A stretch of 64,000 nt of DNA from JAUIAI01 sp963732405 (GTDB lineage: Bacteria; Pseudomonadota; Gammaproteobacteria; Burkholderiales; Burkholderiaceae_E): assembly GCA_963732405.1 (NCBI GenBank), contig CAVSZG010000001.1, positions 1,736,001 to 1,800,000 of the forward strand, written 5' to 3'. Position numbers and translations under genes: made by a program. Position 1 is the first letter of the stretch. Each line of letters begins with the position of its first letter. Below are positions 7,328-16,885 of the stretch, piece after piece. The notes under the pieces were generated by a model. The model saw nothing but the letters and a program-made list of their open reading frames with translations. It was not told where the DNA came from and ran no database searches.

Positions 7328-8332
7328 ATGTACGCATGGCAGATCGTGTCGGGCAATGGCATCGACGCACTGGTGCAGAACGAGTTGCCCGATCCGGTGC
7401 CCGGTGCGGGCGAGGTGCTGGTACGCATCAAGGCCAGCTCGATCAATTTCCGCGATTATTCCATCGTCAGCGATCCGCTACCGCGTGGCATTGTATTGCC
7501 GCGAATTCCGAATTCGGATGGCGCGGGTGAAGTGGTCGCCATTGGTGACGGCGTGCAGACGGTGACCGTGGGCGACCGGGTGGCCGGCTGCTTTTTCCGC
7601 GACTGGGTCGATGGCCCCTGCACGGCGCGGGCGATGCAGGGTGCGCTGGGCGGCGCCGTCGATGGCGTGCTTGCCCAGCAGGTCGTGTTGCCCGAGACGG
7701 GCGTGGTCAGATTGCCCGCACATCTGTCCTATGCCGAGGGCGCAACCCTGCCCTGCGCGGCGCTGACCGCCTGGCGCGCGATCGTGGTCGAGGGGCGCGT
7801 GAAACCGGGCGACACGGTATTGCTGCTGGGTACCGGTGGCGTGTCGATCTTTGCATTGCAGTTTGCCACCCGGTTCGGCGCACGCTGCATTATTACCTCC
7901 TCGAGCGGCGACAAGCTGGCCCGGGCCAGGCAGCTCGGTGCCTGGCAGACCATTAATTATCGTGAACACCCCGACTGGGACCAGCAGGTGCTCGCGCTCA
8001 CCGATGGGCGCGGCGTTGATCTGGTGGTCGAGGTTGGTGGCGCGGGCACCATTGCGCGCTCGGTGGCTGCCACCCGGGTGGCTGGCCGGGTCGCCCTGAT
8101 CGGCGTGCTCAGCAACGGCCAGTTCGATCCTACCCCGATCATGCGCAAATCGATCACGCTCTCGGGCATATACGTCGGCTCGCAGCGCATGTTCCAGGAC
8201 ATGATCAAGGCTATCGATGTCTGGGCGCTCAAACCCGTGATCGATGAACAGTTCCATTTTGCTGATGCGCCCTCGGCCTATTGGGCCATGGCCGAAGCCC
8301 GCCACTTCGGCAAGATCGTGATCAACGTCTGA
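7328..8332 (+). CDS. MDR-family NAD(P)-dependent alcohol dehydrogenase / quinone reductase-like
   Basis: This 334-residue protein of the medium-chain dehydrogenase/reductase superfamily has a GroES-like N-terminal half. The Rossmann half has the nucleotide motif Gly-Thr-Gly-Gly-Val-Ser near residue 162, preceded by Leu-Leu-Leu. The catalytic and structural zinc cysteine clusters of classical alcohol dehydrogenases are absent, which points to the zinc-independent branch. The ATG follows GGAG and lies 3 bp after the HAD gene. It precedes an acyl-CoA dehydrogenase gene by about 40 bp, so a role in lipid or alcohol oxidation is plausible. The substrate is unknown. Confidence 0.82.
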   Translation: MYAWQIVSGNGIDALVQNELPDPVPGAGEVLVRIKASSINFRDYSIVSDPLPRGIVLPRIPNSDGAGEVVAIGDGVQTVTVGDRVAGCFFRDWVDGPCTARAMQGALGGAVDGVLAQQVVLPETGVVRLPAHLSYAEGATLPCAALTAWRAIVVEGRVKPGDTVLLLGTGGVSIFALQFATRFGARCIITSSSGDKLARARQLGAWQTINYREHPDWDQQVLALTDGRGVDLVVEVGGAGTIARSVAATRVAGRVALIGVLSNGQFDPTPIMRKSITLSGIYVGSQRMFQDMIKAIDVWALKPVIDEQFHFADAPSAYWAMAEARHFGKIVINV

Positions 8333-8374
8333 CTCGATACAAGGCCGGCGCGCCTTGTTTACCGGTGAACCACC

Positions 8375-10273
8375 ATGGCCGAATTGTTGCTGTCCCGACG
8401 CGATGTGCAGTTCCTGATTCATGAATGGCTGGATGTGCAGTCGCTCACCGAGCGGGCGCGCTTTGCCGAGCATTCGCGCGACACTTTCGACGCAGTGCTC
8501 GCGCTGGCGGAAAAACTCGCCACCGAACGCTTCTATCCGATCAACCGGCTGCTCGATCAGCATGAGCCGCAACTGGTGAATGGCCAGGTCCGGACGCCGC
8601 CCGAACTCAAGCCGGTGGTGCGCGCCTATCTGGACTCCGGCCTGCTGGCGGCCGGCTTCGACCATGAGGTGGGTGGCATGCAGCTGCCCTCGGTGATCCA
8701 GCGCGCGGCCAGCGCCTGGATCGGCGCTGCCTCGGTTGGCGCCACCATCTTCGGCCTGACCCCGGCCAATGCGAGCACGCTGCAACTGCATGGCAGCGAG
8801 TTTCATCGTCGCATTTATGTGCCACGTCTGCTCAGTGGGCGGTATTTCGGCACCATGTGCCTGTCCGAACCCCAGGCCGGTTCATCGTTGTCCGACATCA
8901 CCACACGCGCGATCGCGCAGCCCGATGGCACGTATCGATTGTTCGGCAACAAGATGTGGATCTCCGGGGGTGACGAGGACATCTCCGAGAACATCATCCA
9001 TCTGGTGCTGGCCAAGATTCCCGGGCCCGACGGCAAACCCATTCCCGGCACCCGAGGCATTTCCCTGTTCGCCGTGCCCAAGATCATCGTGGCGCGCGAT
9101 GGTTCCCATGGCGAGCGCAATGATGTGGCCGTGGCCGGACTGAATCACAAGCTAGGCTTTCGCGGCATTCCCAACTGCCTGCTCAATTTCGGCGAAGGCA
9201 GCCACCCGGTGGCGGGGCAGGCGGGTGCGGTCGGCACGCTGGTCGGCGCGCCACATCATGGGCTGGCCTGCATGTTCCATATGATGAACGATGCGCGCGT
9301 GATGATCGGCAACGTCGCCGCGGCCATCGGTTATTCGGGCTATCTGCATGCGCTCGACTATGCGCGTCAACGCACCCAGGGACGACGGCCGCAGAACAAG
9401 AATCCGGCCCAGCCGCCGATCCGCATCATCGAACATGCCGATGTGCGGCGGATGTTGCTGGCCCAGAAGGCGTATGCGGAAGGTGCGCTGGCGCTCAACC
9501 TCTGGTGTGCCCGACTGCTTGACTGGCAGGCCAGTGCACGCGACGAGGCCGAAGCTGTGCGCACCGGTCTGCTGCTGGAATTGCTCACGCCGGTGGCCAA
9601 GAGCTGGGCCTCGTTATGGTGTCTGGAAGGCAATAGTCTGGCGATCCAGGTGCACGGCGGTTATGGCTACACCCGCGACTTCATCGTCGAGCAGTTGTGG
9701 CGCGATCAGCGGCTCAATCCCATACACGAGGGCACGCACGGCATTCAGGGTCTGGATCTGCTGGGCCGCAAGGTACGCATGAACAACGGCGCGGCCATGG
9801 CTGCCTGGCGCGACGAATTGCGTGCATCGATCACATCGGCACTCGCGCTTGCCGATGAGCCCGCCACGCCGGAGGCGGCGCGTGACAGCCTGCGCGCCAT
9901 GTCCACGGCGCTGCACGAGAGCGTTGAGGCGATCGACAACACGCTGGCCCGTTTATTCGGCCAGGATGATCTGGATCTTGCGCTGGCCAATTCCTCGGCC
10001 TTTCTGGAGGCCTTCGGCCATACCGTGGTGGCCTGGATGTGGCTGGAGCAGGCCCGGGTGGCGATCGCCGCGCTCAATGCCGGGTCTGCCAATGCCGCCA
10101 ATGCCGCCAATGCCGCCAATGCCGCCGACGCGGCTCAGAGCGCTTTTTATCGCGGCAAGCTGCAGGCCGCCCGCTGGTTCTTCCGGTGGGAATTGCCCAA
10201 GGTGAACACGATGCTTGAGGCGATTGCGGCCCTGGATCGCACCGCACTGGACATGCAGGACGACTGGTTCTGA
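8375..10273 (+). CDS. Acyl-CoA dehydrogenase, long form
   Basis: The product is 632 residues. It shows the flavin and substrate signature Cys-Leu-Ser-Glu-Pro-Gln-Ala-Gly-Ser-Ser, the Trp-Ile-Ser-Gly-Gly strand, and the helical C-terminal domain with Gln-Val-His-Gly-Gly-Tyr-Gly-Tyr. The Ile-His-Glu-Gly-Thr stretch carries the Glu in the place of the catalytic base of long-form enzymes. An extra C-terminal domain of about 130 residues is present, as in the AcdA/FadE-type family of about 600 residues. It oxidises an acyl-CoA to the 2-enoyl-CoA using FAD. An Ala-Asn-Ala repeat interrupts the C-terminal domain near residue 575. Confidence 0.9.
   Translation: MAELLLSRRDVQFLIHEWLDVQSLTERARFAEHSRDTFDAVLALAEKLATERFYPINRLLDQHEPQLVNGQVRTPPELKPVVRAYLDSGLLAAGFDHEVGGMQLPSVIQRAASAWIGAASVGATIFGLTPANASTLQLHGSEFHRRIYVPRLLSGRYFGTMCLSEPQAGSSLSDITTRAIAQPDGTYRLFGNKMWISGGDEDISENIIHLVLAKIPGPDGKPIPGTRGISLFAVPKIIVARDGSHGERNDVAVAGLNHKLGFRGIPNCLLNFGEGSHPVAGQAGAVGTLVGAPHHGLACMFHMMNDARVMIGNVAAAIGYSGYLHALDYARQRTQGRRPQNKNPAQPPIRIIEHADVRRMLLAQKAYAEGALALNLWCARLLDWQASARDEAEAVRTGLLLELLTPVAKSWASLWCLEGNSLAIQVHGGYGYTRDFIVEQLWRDQRLNPIHEGTHGIQGLDLLGRKVRMNNGAAMAAWRDELRASITSALALADEPATPEAARDSLRAMSTALHESVEAIDNTLARLFGQDDLDLALANSSAFLEAFGHTVVAWMWLEQARVAIAALNAGSANAANAANAANAADAAQSAFYRGKLQAARWFFRWELPKVNTMLEAIAALDRTALDMQDDWF
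10091..10126 (+). repeat. Four tandem copies of a 9-bp unit in the acyl-CoA dehydrogenase gene
   Basis: AATGCCGCC is repeated four times in frame, encoding Asn-Ala-Ala repeats. Copy number changes would stay in frame, so this is a potentially variable linker. Confidence 0.9.
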
Positions 10274-10340
10274 CCGCGGCCGGGCCGTGGCTTGTCTGGC
10301 GGTACACTGGCACGAAACCACCAACCAGGAGCCCTGAGCG

Positions 10341-10748
10341 ATGTCGACGAGTCGTCCCCCCGACAATCCGGAAGCCAATCCCCGCGTCAAAGCCGTGTTC
10401 GACGATATCCGCACCACCCGCGGCAGCGATTTCATCAACAATTTCTGGCTGTGGCTGGCCTTCGATCCGACCCTGCTCGAGGAAACCTGGCATCAGGTCA
10501 AGACGGTGATGGCCACGCCGGGTGAACTGGATCCCATGGTCAGGGAAATGATTTACGTGGCGGTGTCGATCGCCAACAGTTGTTCCTATTGCGTGCATTC
10601 GCATACCGCAGCCGCCAGGGCCAAGGGCATGACTGATGCCCAGCATGCCGAATTGTTGCGGGTGGTCTCGCTGGCCGCCAAGACCAATCATCTGGTCAAC
10701 GGCCTGCAGATTCCGGTTGATGCCGTCTTTGATGCCACGGCGCGCTGA
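10341..10748 (+). CDS. Carboxymuconolactone decarboxylase-family (AhpD-fold) protein
   Basis: This small helical protein of 135 residues contains Cys-Ser-Tyr-Cys-Val-His-Ser-His, the CxxCxxxH redox motif of AhpD-type peroxidases, near residue 78. It follows the acyl-CoA dehydrogenase by about 70 bp. Its stop overlaps the start of the next gene (TGATG), implying coupled translation with the DUF1989 protein. It is a second AhpD-like gene in this window but clearly distinct from the one at 1263. Probable role: disulfide or peroxide chemistry. True decarboxylase activity is unlikely because the redox cysteines are present. Confidence 0.8.
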   Translation: MSTSRPPDNPEANPRVKAVFDDIRTTRGSDFINNFWLWLAFDPTLLEETWHQVKTVMATPGELDPMVREMIYVAVSIANSCSYCVHSHTAAARAKGMTDAQHAELLRVVSLAAKTNHLVNGLQIPVDAVFDATAR

Positions 10749-11632
10749 TGGACCGCTCTCGCATTGCCGAACCCGCCGATGCCTCGAGCCGGCGCCAGGC
10801 AAGGCCCACAGTCTGTTATGAGGTGAGCAGCCTGCCGCCGGTGGATCGGGCCTTTTATGAGCGGGTGCGCGCCGATTGCCGGCCGGTGGCCGAGCACACG
10901 GTAGCGCCGCGCGACGGCCTGGCCTTTGAGGTGGCGGCCGGTCAGTTGTTCCGCATCGTCAGCATCGAAGGATCGCAGGTGGGCGACCTGAATCTGTGGG
11001 CCCGCGATAATCTGAACGAGCGCTTCTTCAGCGGCAAGACCCGCCAGTTGCAGGCCAGCCATCTGAGCACCGGCGACCGGCTCTGGAGCAATCTGCCCCA
11101 TCTGCGTCCGATGGCAACCATCACGCATGACAGCCTGGCCTGGTATGGCTGGGACGACGACGGCGCCGGTGTGCATGATGTGATCGGCACGCGCTGCGAT
11201 CCCTACACCTTGCGCATGCTCAAGGGTGTGGATTTTCATCACTGTTGTCATTCGAATCTGACCCGGGCGCTGGCCGCCGCACGCGGGCTGAGCCTGGACG
11301 AGGCCGAACCCCATGTGCATGACGTGATGAACGTGTTCATGTGTACCGGCTTCAGTCACGACACGCATCAATATTTCACCAAGGCCAGCCCGGTGCGCCC
11401 CGGCGACTACATCGAGTTTTTTGCCGAAATCGATCTGCTGGGTGCACTGTCCGCCTGTCCGGGCGGCAATTGCGACAGCGTGCAGTCGGGCGGCGAAGCG
11501 GCGTGTTATCCCTTGCGCATCGAGGTGCTTCAGCCATCGGCGGCGGCCCTGGCCGGCTGGCAATCCGCGGCGCGTAATCCCTATGCGGGGGGCCATGGCC
11601 TGGCCGATCCACAGCAAGGGGCTCGGCTATAG
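10748..11632 (+). CDS. DUF1989 / urea-carboxylase-associated family protein
   Basis: A product of 294 residues. It has an N-terminal region with Gly-Asp-Leu-Asn-Leu, a central His-Cys-Cys-His-Ser-Asn stretch and a late Ala-Cys-Pro-Gly-Gly-Asn-Cys motif. These are typical of the DUF1989 family found beside urea carboxylase and aminomethyltransferase-like genes. The biochemical function of the family is not firmly known. No urea carboxylase gene is nearby, so the usual context is missing. The ATG overlaps the stop of the upstream gene. aroQ begins 28 bp downstream. Confidence 0.8.
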   Translation: MDRSRIAEPADASSRRQARPTVCYEVSSLPPVDRAFYERVRADCRPVAEHTVAPRDGLAFEVAAGQLFRIVSIEGSQVGDLNLWARDNLNERFFSGKTRQLQASHLSTGDRLWSNLPHLRPMATITHDSLAWYGWDDDGAGVHDVIGTRCDPYTLRMLKGVDFHHCCHSNLTRALAAARGLSLDEAEPHVHDVMNVFMCTGFSHDTHQYFTKASPVRPGDYIEFFAEIDLLGALSACPGGNCDSVQSGGEAACYPLRIEVLQPSAAALAGWQSAARNPYAGGHGLADPQQGARL

Positions 11633-11660
11633 TGCGGACTGACGATCCACGGACCCGACG

Positions 11661-12104
11661 ATGAACATCCTGACTCTGCACGGCATCAATCTGAACATGT
11701 TCGGCAAGCGTGACCCGGCCCAGTACGGCACGATCACGCTGGCCGAGATCGATGCGCAGCTCATCAACCTGGGCCGTGAGCTGGGCGTGCAGGTTGAGTG
11801 TTTTCAGAGCAATGATGAAGGCGCGATGTGCGAGCGCATCCACCGTGCCCATGCGGACGGCACCGCGGCCATCGTCATCAATGCGGGCGCCTGGACCCAT
11901 TACAGCATCGGCATTCGCGATGCGCTGGCCATCCTGAGCGTCCCCATCGTCGAGGTGCACATGTCCAATGTGCATGCGCGCGAAGCCTTCCGTCATCACT
12001 CGGTGTTCGTCGACATCGCACGCGGCCAGATCTGCGGCTTCGGTGTGGACAGTTATCTGCTCGGTCTGCGTGCGGCAGTGTCGGCCGCGAAAACACTGCG
12101 CTGA
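11661..12104 (+). CDS. aroQ: Type II 3-dehydroquinate dehydratase
   Basis: The 147-residue product has the standard length and motifs of AroQ. Asn-Leu-Asn-Met-Phe-Gly-Lys-Arg-Asp near residue 10 includes the catalytic loop Arg and is followed by a Tyr. Asn-Ala-Gly-Ala-Trp-Thr-His-Tyr-Ser is near 75, and Glu-Val-His-Met-Ser-Asn holds the catalytic His near 100. It dehydrates 3-dehydroquinate to 3-dehydroshikimate in the shikimate or quinate pathway. The context of oxidoreductases and an SDR rather than other aro genes suggests a possible catabolic paralogue, but this is inference. Confidence 0.92.
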   Translation: MNILTLHGINLNMFGKRDPAQYGTITLAEIDAQLINLGRELGVQVECFQSNDEGAMCERIHRAHADGTAAIVINAGAWTHYSIGIRDALAILSVPIVEVHMSNVHAREAFRHHSVFVDIARGQICGFGVDSYLLGLRAAVSAAKTLR

Positions 12105-12159
12105 TCGTGCGGCTCACTCGTTCGGTCGCCAGCCGGCCGGTTTGGATTCAGGAGATCTG

Positions 12160-12933
12160 ATGAACGCTTCCACGCGCAGGGTATGTATCGTCACCGGCTC
12201 GTCGTCGGGTATTGGCGCAGCCACGGCCAGACTGTTTGCCCGCAACGGCTTCGACATCGTGGTCAATTATTCGCGCAATCCAGCGCCGGCCGAGGTCGTC
12301 AGCGAGGAATGCCGCGCGCTCGGCGCGCAGGTGCTCACCATCCAGGCGAACATTGCCGATGATGCGCAGTGCCGCGAGCTCGCTGCCCAGGTGCAGGCCC
12401 GGTGGGGCCGTGCGGATGTTCTCGTGAATAATGCCGGCACCACCAAATTCGTGGCTGCGGCCGATCTGGATGGTCTGTCGGCCACCGACTTCCAGGACAT
12501 CTATGCGGTCAATGTGATCGGCGCCTGGCAGATGACACGCGCCTGCGTGCCCTTGCTGCGCCAGGGCGAGCGGCCCGGTGTGGTCAATGTGTCGTCGATC
12601 GCGTCGATGATGGGGCGCGGTTCATCGATCGCCTACATGGCGTCGAAAGGCGCGCTCAACGCCATGACCTTCGGTCTGGCCAAGGCCCTGGGCCCGACGA
12701 TCCGGGTCAATGCGGTGGCGCCCGGTTTCATCGAATCGCCCTGGTTGCGCCAGGGCCTGGGCGAAGCCAACTACGCCAAGGCGCGGCAGACCTATTGTGA
12801 GAAATCGGTGCTGGGCGATGTGATGACACCCGAGGACATCGCCGAGGCCATCTGGTGGCTGGGCGCGGGCGCGGCCAAAACCACCGGCGAAGTCATGCTC
12901 GTCGACGCAGGCCTTGGCCTGGGACGAAGCTGA
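12160..12933 (+). CDS. SDR-family short-chain dehydrogenase/reductase
   Basis: The product is 257 residues. Thr-Gly-Ser-Ser-Ser-Gly-Ile-Gly is the cofactor loop, Asn-Asn-Ala-Gly is present, and the catalytic Ser lies in Ser-Ser-Ile-Ala-Ser with Tyr-Met-Ala-Ser-Lys supplying Tyr and Lys. An acidic residue is not obvious after the second strand (Tyr-Ser-Arg-Asn), which suggests NADP(H). The ATG at 12160 has AGGAG upstream and places the cofactor motif at the usual distance. Its stop codon lies in one arm of a hairpin whose other arm holds the lon stop. It resembles 3-oxoacyl-ACP reductases, and the substrate is open. Confidence 0.88.
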   Translation: MNASTRRVCIVTGSSSGIGAATARLFARNGFDIVVNYSRNPAPAEVVSEECRALGAQVLTIQANIADDAQCRELAAQVQARWGRADVLVNNAGTTKFVAAADLDGLSATDFQDIYAVNVIGAWQMTRACVPLLRQGERPGVVNVSSIASMMGRGSSIAYMASKGALNAMTFGLAKALGPTIRVNAVAPGFIESPWLRQGLGEANYAKARQTYCEKSVLGDVMTPEDIAEAIWWLGAGAAKTTGEVMLVDAGLGLGRS

Positions 12934-12948
12934 GCGCGAGGACCGCGC

Positions 12949-12951
<3 letters not shown>
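12931..12951. terminator. Bidirectional hairpin containing both stop codons of SDR and lon
   Basis: TGAGCGCG and CGCGCTCA form a perfect 8-bp stem around AGGAC. The left arm begins with the TGA of the SDR gene, and the right arm ends with the reverse complement of the lon TGA. No U-tract follows on either side, so it may be a weak or factor-assisted terminator, or an mRNA 3'-end stabiliser. Confidence 0.6.
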
Positions 12952-15393
<2,442 letters not shown>

Positions 15394-15446
15394 GGCAGGA
15401 TCCGTTACGGCGCAGCGCAGGGGCAGGAATGCCTCCTGGCGGATAG

Positions 15447-15472
15447 ATGGGGTCGGCGCAGGGCAGCGCAAG
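15447..15472 (-). promoter_or_regulatory. Sigma32-like promoter of lon
   Basis: On the minus strand CTTGCG (15472-15467) is followed by 14 bases and CCCCAT (15452-15447, continuing CTAT). The -10 is perfect, and the -35 matches four of six. lon is a classical heat-shock gene, so the placement is expected. Confidence 0.65.
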
Positions 15473-15496
15473 CGGGCTTGGGCGTGAGGGCCGCGT

Positions 15497-15904
15497 TCAG
15501 GCGAGTCGCCGCAGCAGCAGCCGCAGCGTGCCGTCGGCCAGCGAGCGGTCCACCAGCTCAAAATGGCCGGGCGGCAGTTGCAGGCGCCGCTCGAAATGGC
15601 CGTAGGGAATTTCCAGGCGCAGGATGGTCTGGGCGTGCGCGCCACCGGGCATCGGCCGCATGCCGCGCACGGTCAGCGCGCCGGCGCGCAACACGATCTC
15701 GACCTGATCGGCCGGCACACCCGGCAGCGCCACCAGCACGAGCACGCCCTCGGGGGTTTCCAGGGTATCGACGGGCGGTTCCCAGGTGGGCCCCGGCCCC
15801 GCCGCGTCGGTCATCTTGAAGAACTGCCGTTGCAGCCGTTCGGCCTGGCCCAGCCTATCGAGGGCCTCGGCCCAGAAGCGGCCGCGCGTGTCGCGTATGG
15901 TCAT
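15497..15904 (-). CDS. Hsp20/alpha-crystallin small heat-shock protein
   Basis: The product is 135 residues. An N-terminal arm precedes an alpha-crystallin domain with Pro-Pro-Val-Asp-Thr-Leu-Glu-Thr and the strands around Val-Leu-Val-Ala-Leu-Pro-Gly-Val. A central Leu-Thr-Val-Arg-Gly strand is followed by Ile-Leu-Arg-Leu-Glu-Ile-Pro-Tyr-Gly. It binds unfolding proteins without ATP. The C-terminal Ile-x-Ile/Val anchor is not obvious. GAAGGA precedes the ATG at five bases, and this site can be occluded by upstream CCUUCG (see the RNA thermometer candidate). It probably shares heat control with lon downstream. Confidence 0.88.
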   Translation of the reverse strand: MTIRDTRGRFWAEALDRLGQAERLQRQFFKMTDAAGPGPTWEPPVDTLETPEGVLVLVALPGVPADQVEIVLRAGALTVRGMRPMPGGAHAQTILRLEIPYGHFERRLQLPPGHFELVDRSLADGTLRLLLRRLA

Positions 15905-15908
15905 GAGA

Positions 15909-15934
15909 TTCCTTCGGGCTGCCGCGAAGGCAGC
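15909..15934 (-). promoter_or_regulatory. Candidate RNA thermometer in the hsp20 leader
   Basis: In the transcript, CCUUCG (15930-15925) can pair perfectly with CGAAGG (15916-15911), which is most of the ribosome binding site, across an 8-base loop. An alternative stem, GCUGCC with GGCAGC, uses overlapping bases and would leave the site free. Two mutually exclusive helices over a small-heat-shock start fit a temperature switch. Confidence 0.45.
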
Positions 15935-15947
15935 GGGTCAGTCACTC

Positions 15948-15976
15948 ATGTCGCGGCGATCCCGCCTGGTTTCAAG
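15948..15976 (-). promoter_or_regulatory. Possible sigma32-type promoter of hsp20
   Basis: The minus strand has CTTGAA (15976-15971) followed by 17 bases and CGACAT (15953-15948), a partial match to CCCCAT. The -35 is perfect and the -10 is weak. Expected position for a small heat-shock gene. Confidence 0.4.
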
Positions 15977-15991
15977 AGGCGGGGTGCGGGA

Positions 15992-16879
15992 TCAGGAAAA
16001 TGGCGGTTCTTCCCACCAGGGGAAAAAGTCCGGCATGTCGGTCGACACCTGATTCTGGAAACGGGGCGGGCGTTTTTCCAAAAATGAATCGATGCCTTCC
16101 CGCACATCGGCGGTCTGACCGCGCGACTGAATTGCCCGACTGTCGATGCGATGGGCGGTCATCGGATGCTCGGCGCCGGCCAGCCGCCACATCATCTGGC
16201 GGGCCAGAGCCACTGCGACCGGTGCGGTGTTGTCAGCGATTTCGCGGGCCAGGGCACGGGCGGCCGGCAGCAGATCGTCGGGCGCATGGACCGAGCGCAC
16301 CAGGCCACGCTGCAGTGCTTCGTTGGCATCGAACACCCGGCCCGTCATGGTCCATTCGAGGGCGGTCTGCATGCCCACGGCGCGTGGCAGAAACCAGGAA
16401 GACGCCGCCTCGGGGGTGATGCCGCGGCGGGCGAACACCAGCCCGAAGCGGGCCTTGTCGGAGGCGAGCCGGATGTCCATGGGCAACTGCATGGTCACGC
16501 CCACGCCGACCGCCGCGCCATTGATCGCGCCAATCACCGGCTTGAGGCTTTGATAGATGCGCAGCGCCGTGAGGCCGCCGCCGTCGCGATAGACATCATT
16601 GACCCGCAGTGCCTGGCGCGCTTCATCGGCGCGCGAATCATAGTCGAAGGTGCTGGCGCCCACCGACAGATCGGCACCCGCGCAGAACGCCCGCCCGGCG
16701 CCCGTGACAATGACCACGCGCACGGCGTCATCCCGATCACTGCGGTCCAGTGCGGCATGAATATCGTGCTGCATCTGCGCCGTATAGGCGTTCATGCGAT
16801 CGGGCCGGTTCAGCGTAATCGTCGCGATGCCTTCATCAACCGTATAGAGAATGGTCTCGAAACCGGTGTCACTCATCAT
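15992..16879 (-). CDS. Enoyl-CoA hydratase/isomerase-family protein
   Basis: The product is about 295 residues. It shows the crotonase signature: the oxyanion-hole strand Gly-Ala-Gly-Arg-Ala-Phe-Cys-Ala-Gly-Ala-Asp, and Ile-Gly-Ala-Ile-Asn-Gly-Ala-Ala-Val-Gly-Val-Gly. The catalytic region near Phe-Ala-Arg-Arg-Gly-Ile-Thr-Pro-Glu-Ala follows. The Glu there matches the hydratase acid. Two ATG codons in tandem (16879 and 16876) follow GAGG. It ends the minus-strand cluster acyl-CoA ligase, FadB-like protein, hydratase, consistent with beta-oxidation. The FadB-like gene stops 7 bp upstream, so they are likely cotranscribed. Confidence 0.88.
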   Translation of the reverse strand: MMSDTGFETILYTVDEGIATITLNRPDRMNAYTAQMQHDIHAALDRSDRDDAVRVVIVTGAGRAFCAGADLSVGASTFDYDSRADEARQALRVNDVYRDGGGLTALRIYQSLKPVIGAINGAAVGVGVTMQLPMDIRLASDKARFGLVFARRGITPEAASSWFLPRAVGMQTALEWTMTGRVFDANEALQRGLVRSVHAPDDLLPAARALAREIADNTAPVAVALARQMMWRLAGAEHPMTAHRIDSRAIQSRGQTADVREGIDSFLEKRPPRFQNQVSTDMPDFFPWWEEPPFS

Positions 16880-16885
16880 CGGGCC

